A stretch of DNA of 64,000 nucleotides, from NCBI RefSeq assembly GCF_016906535.1, contig NC_057374.1, positions 1,550,001 through 1,614,000 of the forward strand. Direction: 5' to 3'. The notes below the pieces were generated by a model that saw only the letters and a list, made by a program, of their open reading frames with translations, was not told the DNA's origin and made no database searches. The DNA is from Rhizoctonia solani (taxonomy: Eukaryota; Basidiomycota; Agaricomycetes; Cantharellales; Ceratobasidiaceae). Shown here one piece after another: positions 59,101 through 64,000 of the stretch (its first letter is position 1; every line of letters starts with the position of its first letter). The translations under genes and the position numbers were made by a program.

Positions 59101-61955
59101 TGCTAGTTTTGGTATCAGCTGTTGAGGACGAGGACACGAATCGATTCATGTCGTAGCGGGTAGGTGATGCCGGACGCTGCGGTTCCAAATACGATTGAGC
59201 TAATGGACGTGATTGGGATGATAGAGAGGCGCTCGGGGGTTGTATGCGCGCCGACAAGTCTGATACGGACCTCCCGCGACCTGTAGGTGTTCGCGAGCGC
59301 GGGGTGGTTCCGGGCTTGCTTCAACAATGGCATCTTGGGAGGTTCGACCAAATCGGCGTCTCGTATAACGCTATGCGAAAGTTCATCGACGGTGCTCAGC
59401 TTCCCTAAGAATGGGCGTGGACCAGACTTGACGGACCCTGCCTTATCATTCAACTCTACGGTGAGCATTAACGACGAGAGTTGTGGAACAGGGTCCTGGT
59501 TTCGGCTGTTCTGTAATGGGGTTCGGCGGCCAAATGACGATAGTGGGTCTCGATTGACGACCAGATCGGAAGGGGACAGGGCCTGTTGATTCGGTCGATG
59601 AGGCTGGAGTGAGTTGAACCCCTTGATAATGGGACTTCCCCCACTCGTACTCCCGTCTCGAGTCATTATGCTTCCCTCCCTCATGCTTCCCTCTTCATCG
59701 TCCGAGAATTCCTCCCGTAGTTGTGCCATCAAGTCCGCTCCACGTCTCCTGTAATCGTTGGTGGCTGAGCCGGACGATGACTGGACCTCCTCATCCATAT
59801 CCATGTCCATATCGCCTTCACCTTCGCCATCCTCCAGTTCAGTGCCCTGTTGAATAGGCGAAACTTCAAGAAATCGTCAGTTTATTTTTAATCAATGAAT
59901 TGAGATGGGCGTACCAGACTCGTCATCAAAACTATGAGCACCTCTCGTTGCTTGCATCGAAAGTCCTGTAGCGTCGGCGTAGCTGTCTATCCTTGAGGAC
60001 GAGTGATAACCCTCAGCATCATTGTCGGTTGCCTCTCCATCTGCCTGCTCTTCTCCCGACCGTTCTCCATCCCAATCTGAGAAATCTTCTGGAGGTGTGA
60101 GCTTGATCTTTTTTGCATATCGTACAGCATCACTCGGCGTGCTCAGTGCATGCGGGTCATCTCCTCTAAATTCCATGGTATTGACCTGCTGTAGAAAACG
60201 TTAGACCAAGTAATCATATCAGTTTTCAAAAGGACCTACCTGGAAGCTTGGCGAACTTCCTACACTTCCAACAGCTATTGAATCCACTAACGCACTCAGC
60301 TGATCACGAGGTAAACGTATAATGAAACTGGAACAGCTTTAATCGAGCATCTCGCCGTGCCAGCGTACCCGGCGACGGGGTCCGGTAGCCCTCTCGCAAT
60401 GGAGGCTCGTCCATATTCGAGCTCGCGCGGGACGAGGGCCTCGAGTCGGTACCTAAATCCGGAGTAATGGATCGTAAGGCATTGTGGGGATGAAAAAGTG
60501 CGCGGGTGGCATGGCGGCGCTCACGTTCTGCCTCGCGCTCTCGTCGGCGCTCCCTCTTAGATTTTTTAGAATGGGTATACGAGTTGGAAACTTCGTTTCG
60601 AGGCACAGCAAAAGTGAATCGGTAATTCGCACCGGGTTTGCGGCCATCGAAGAGCGAAAGACCAGGTATATCGGTATCAATTATCTCGTCTGGTCCAGGT
60701 GTCGTTCTGGCGCTTGTACTCGCCTGCGGGGCCCTGCCGTGTTGGTATTTGAGCCCTCTCGGACTCTTGCTCGAGTTGTCCCTCGAAGTCCGATAAAGTA
60801 GGATCTAGGATCGAGTCGGCTTCATCTATATCCTTGCGCCTCTTGCTACCACTGTCATTACCACTGAAACTCAAACCGTTGGTCAGTCGCTCATCGTCTT
60901 CTTCGATGATGTTGGGTATTTTGCCAGAGTGACTAGTTTCCGGATCGGAACCGAAGGGCCTTTCTTCGTGTTGAATGTTGGACATGTCAGCCAGTATATC
61001 CCTCGAAACGCTTGCACTCGACTGGGACGATTCCTCCGCCTCGAAAGATTCGTATGGCTTAACCAAATGGCTTTCTGACCGGCTAGGCCTAAGCGGGGCA
61101 TGATGATGAGGTAGGCGAAAAGTGCCCAAGGGGCCACGTCCAGCCGACGGAGATGGGGCGAAAGCAGATGACTGAGAGGATGCTGATTCAGGTGAAGGAG
61201 TACGGGAGATATTACCAACGATTGGGGTGGCATGAGGACTTGGTGTCGTATTTCCAGGAGAGGGGTGCTTGGAAGGGGCGGCTGGTGGGAGGTAGAAGGA
61301 CTGGAGCTTGATGCCGTGGGTCGGTGGTAGTTATGATACGAATAGGAGAAACGGTGGATTGTTGGGGTTGGGTTGGGGCCGAGTGTTGTTGTTGCTTGAG
61401 GTATCGGAGGGGGCTGAGGTTCAAATGAGTAGAGCCTGTTGGAGGACTAGGAGGTTCGAACATTCGTTCCAATGCCAGTGGTGTAAAGAAGTTTTTGGCT
61501 GCCGACTTCTTTCAGCGGGGGCAGCCTAGCGGGAACAGTTACAGTATCAGCCAGATAGTCAATATAGCGAACTCACTTTAAGCGGCTCTTGTATATTACC
61601 AAGAAAGTTCCGACAGTGGGTGGACTTCTGGGCTCGCTCGAACTCGAGGATGTTCCAGGTTGTAGAGAAAGCTTCTTCTTGCGTTTTCGTCTCCCTGAAG
61701 TAATCCTCGTATTGACCTCTCCTACTGAACTCGAACTAGCATTGGGTGGCGGTGCGAGCGCCACTCGCACCGAACCATGGACTTGAGTAACGTCCAGATT
61801 TTGAGCTTGCGATACTTCGACGCGATCGCTGAGAGCCATTGCCATCATCCCCTCCATCCATTCAGGCTCAACCCATTCTCCTCCAGTTCATCGGTCATCC
61901 ATGCAGGGAGACTGGAATGGCGGTCGTTTGCGTTATAGTGGAACATCAGAGCCAT
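56160..61955 (-). CDS. Cdc11/Nud1-like spindle-pole-body scaffold with LRRs; several frameshifts
   Basis: Scaffold of the septation initiation / mitotic exit network at the spindle pole body, in the style of fission yeast Cdc11 and budding yeast Nud1. The start at 61955 gives NANDRHSSLPAWMTDELE; after one frame change comes EWVEPEWMEGMMAMALSDR, then FTPLALERMFEPPSPP. A long Ser/Pro/Glu-rich central part follows. The C-terminal third holds leucine-rich repeats over several exons: EIDLSKKGIESLARLKEFLP, NLEVLDISNNQIDSVA, LVKVNLKGNCLKSVSL, LRNLRLSDNKLAELD, LRVLNLNYNFLSD. It ends with YRGLVMRVCPQVRIMDGIEI, typical of the family. Single-base frame changes are needed near 61880, 61250-61340, 60730, 59315 and at a G5 run (56713-56717). 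Conservation across every break argues that the gene is, or recently was, functional. Confidence 0.82.
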
Positions 61956-63180
61956 GTTTATCGATGTTGACGCGGTTTGAAGCGATCACGTGGTATGGAT
62001 GAATGGTAACAACCAGTGGGTAATCGTTCGTACTCATCGACTGTTGTATCGAATCGAAAGTGATTATGTCTACAGAGAGTGCATATTGCTACTGTAAACT
62101 ATGCATGTACTAAATACAAAATACGAGGAGGATTCAGCCCCAAGTTCAGGCACATCTGGTGCATGAATTTTATCAGATACACTCTCGTCCCCAGTATTTG
62201 TCGATCCTTATTTAGCTGGCTCACCAAAAAGCCTATATAAAAGATACTCATGATACTGGTATGTATTGCGATGCGTGTCGGCAGATTAAAGTTGATTTAA
62301 TTCGCCAATGTCATATCAACCATCTCTACACAATAATATAGCCACGAACCATATACTTTGGAGGTTTCATAAACATCAGGTCTCTTGATTCTTGTCGTCC
62401 TTAAGTTCCTTCCACAAGTCAGCTCACTCGGCAATGCGTCACGTTATGCCCACACGTGCGCTACCCGATATCCTTATTTACGACACTGTCAGCGTCACAA
62501 GAGTTCAAAGCAGTATTCGTTCCTGGGCATTAGGTCATACGCCCCTCATGTTTGATCGCGTTATTTTCTTCGGAGGATTCGTCGGCGCCAAGCAATTGTA
62601 AGCACCAGTATTGATTGGCGCTTAATCTAATAGTGGAGTAACAGTTTCAGCGTCATATTCCTGTATCTTGCTTCTTCATCCCTAGGCCACCTGTTTGTGT
62701 TGTATCGGGATAGAGGGATTCTCTTCTTTAATAAAGGCTGTTCCTGACAGCTATTATTCAATACCTCCAACGGCAGCTAGACGCGTCCCTGTGCCTTCAC
62801 CGGAGCACCGCAAAAACCTCGCACATTTGCGGAAGGAACGGGGATACACCGTACCGTTTGCAACCAGTATCGTCAGATACAAGCTTCTCGACTACTATTC
62901 TGGCAATATACCCTACTATGTGTCAGCAGCAAGATACAACCTTTTCCTTTCGCTGTTGTTCATACCACCCCCCGCGCAACCGATAATCCAGCGGACCGTC
63001 TTGAGTATGACCTCTAGCCCTTCTCTGCGTCCTCTTGGCGGAGTGAATTATGCGCACTACTTTTCATGCCCAGAACTCCTCTCGGAGCCTATATAAAAGT
63101 CCGAGTGCGATTCCGAAAGAGACAGCAACCGCCTGGTTTCCCTTCTTTCGACTCGATCTTTACCCGCATATACACCGACT
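61956..63180. other. Intergenic, divergent promoters of the Cdc11-like gene and AA9 gene
   Basis: CACGTG lies at 61987-61992, about 30 bp upstream of the scaffold start. The last 90 bases carry TATATAAAAGTCCGA and TATACACCGA, shared with the promoter of the AA9 gene at 25.06 kb. Frames at 62392-62601 and 62695-63096 lack recognisable content. Confidence 0.45.
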
Positions 63181-64000
63181 ATGAAGCCCCAAGTCATCGC
63201 TACCACTCTCGCTCTGTTTTCGGCTCAAGCAGCCGCACATACCATCTTCCAGGTAGGTACAATCATTGCTTCGATGAATTGAATGTCTAATGTAATGAAT
63301 GAAAACAGGAACTGTATGTCAATGGGGTTTCTGCTGGACATTTGAAGGGTATTCGTCACCCGACTTTCAACGGCCCGATCACCGATGTGACTAGCAACGA
63401 TGTGATTGTAAGCACTTCGCGCATAGACGAGATGTCGTGCCTAAACTTACATTTTTGGTGATTCCCAGTGCAATGGCGGTGTCAACCCACTTGTCACCCC
63501 TTTTGACAAGACTATCATTAATGTTCCTGCCGGAGCAACTATTACCCATGAGTGGCACCACAGCCTCAAAGGATCCGAGCCCTCTAATCCCGATGATCCT
63601 ATTGGTGCTAGCCATTTGGGTCCTGTTATGGGTGAGTTGAATGGCATTATTTCCCTTATTCGAAGCACTAATAGGCCAAAAAAGTCTACTTGGCCAAAGT
63701 TCCCGACGCTACACAAGAGTCCGTTACTGGTCTTAAATGGTTCAAGATTGCCGAGGACGGTTTGGATGCAAACGGAGTGTGGGGTGTGAATCGACTTATC
63801 AATAACGGAGGCAAGGCCAGTGCCGTTATCCCTAAATGTATACCCTCTGGAAACTACTTCCTTCGTGCGGAAATCGTTGGTAAGCCTACTGCGCGTTCTA
63901 CTTAGAACTACTGACCAAACGAAAACAAAAGCTCTTCATGGCGCTTCCACTTACCCTGGCGCTCAATTCTACATGGGCTGTGCTCAAATCAACGTTACTG
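63181..64000 (+). CDS. AA9 lytic polysaccharide monooxygenase (3' part beyond window)
   Basis: Close paralogue of the LPMO at 25.06 kb, cut by the right edge. Visible exons: 63181-63252, 63309-63407, 63469-63631, 63685-63879 and the start of the next at 63932. Intron positions and phases match the other gene, and exons 1-4 have identical lengths (72, 99, 163, 195 nt). The signal peptide MKPQVIATTLALFSAQAAA precedes HTIFQ with mature His1. THEWHHSL and ASHLGPVMVYLAK carry further copper-site residues. Then come [30 protein letters not shown] and QFYMGCAQINVT with the axial Tyr. Whether a CBM1 follows cannot be seen. In the loop after THEWHH it has KGSEPSNPD where the paralogue has TSAGTGDID, a possible substrate-surface difference. 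Confidence 0.95.

Noticed and set aside
5144..61992. Repeated CACGTG hexamers, many near gene starts (for example 9952, 11993, 24675, 35709, 43227, 51009, 61987).
   Set aside because: I counted roughly 16-20, about what chance predicts for a 6-mer in 64 kb, so I do not claim genome-wide enrichment. Only the cases in very short promoters are mentioned.

Overview
The window is nuclear DNA of a filamentous basidiomycete, most likely an agaricomycete close to Rhizoctonia / Ceratobasidiaceae. Reasons: genes are split by many short introns (about 50-65 nt, GT...AG, a few apparent GC...AG), there are AA9 lytic polysaccharide monooxygenases including one with a fungal-type CBM1, and there are expanded Hsp70-like ATPases. 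The genus is inferred; the fungal assignment is firm.

Layout. 1-8.8 kb (minus): a two-gene unit present twice, a coiled-coil gene followed by an HSPA12-like Hsp70 gene. The first Hsp70 looks intact and runs off the left edge; the second unit is decayed. 10.1-12.9 kb: a Dia2/Pof3-type TPR/F-box/LRR gene (one frameshift in a homopolymer) divergent from guanylate kinase. 14.0-15.0 kb: an unrecognised Ser/Pro-rich protein. 15-22 kb: about 7 kb without a supportable gene. 22.0-24.4 kb: EAF6 (NuA4 subunit) divergent from an MBOAT wax-synthase-like acyltransferase. 25.0-28.8 kb: two secreted AA9 LPMOs, one with CBM1 and one with an unusual cysteine-rich C-terminal module. 29.5-35.4 kb: three tandem paralogous SAM methyltransferases with the same five-exon structure. 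36.0-37.5 kb: mitochondrial phosphate carrier with a double ATF/CREB site upstream. 37.8-39.8 kb: two near-identical Hsp20 genes in a head-to-head inverted duplication with heat-shock elements. 41.6-44.4 kb: MYG1 divergent from electron-transfer-flavoprotein beta. 44.4-49.2 kb: gene-poor with orphan exon-like fragments and simple repeats. 49.2-50.6 kb: TALE (KN-type) homeobox regulator. 50.6-56.1 kb: gene-poor. 56.2-62.0 kb: large Cdc11/Nud1-like septation/mitotic-exit scaffold with leucine-rich repeats and several apparent single-base frameshifts. 63.2 kb to the end: a further AA9 LPMO closely related to the one at 25 kb, cut by the right edge.

How the genes relate. The window is not one pathway. 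Housekeeping genes (guanylate kinase, EAF6, phosphate carrier, MYG1, ETF-beta, the Cdc11-like scaffold) often sit in divergent pairs with short shared promoters. Between them lie lineage-specific duplications (Hsp70-like units, methyltransferase triplet, Hsp20 pair, AA9 paralogues). Apparent single-base frameshifts recur in otherwise well-conserved genes, partly at homopolymers, so assembly indels must be separated from true pseudogenes. Exon models were built by eye from splice signals and family motifs. For most fully listed multi-exon models the summed exon length was checked to be a multiple of three.
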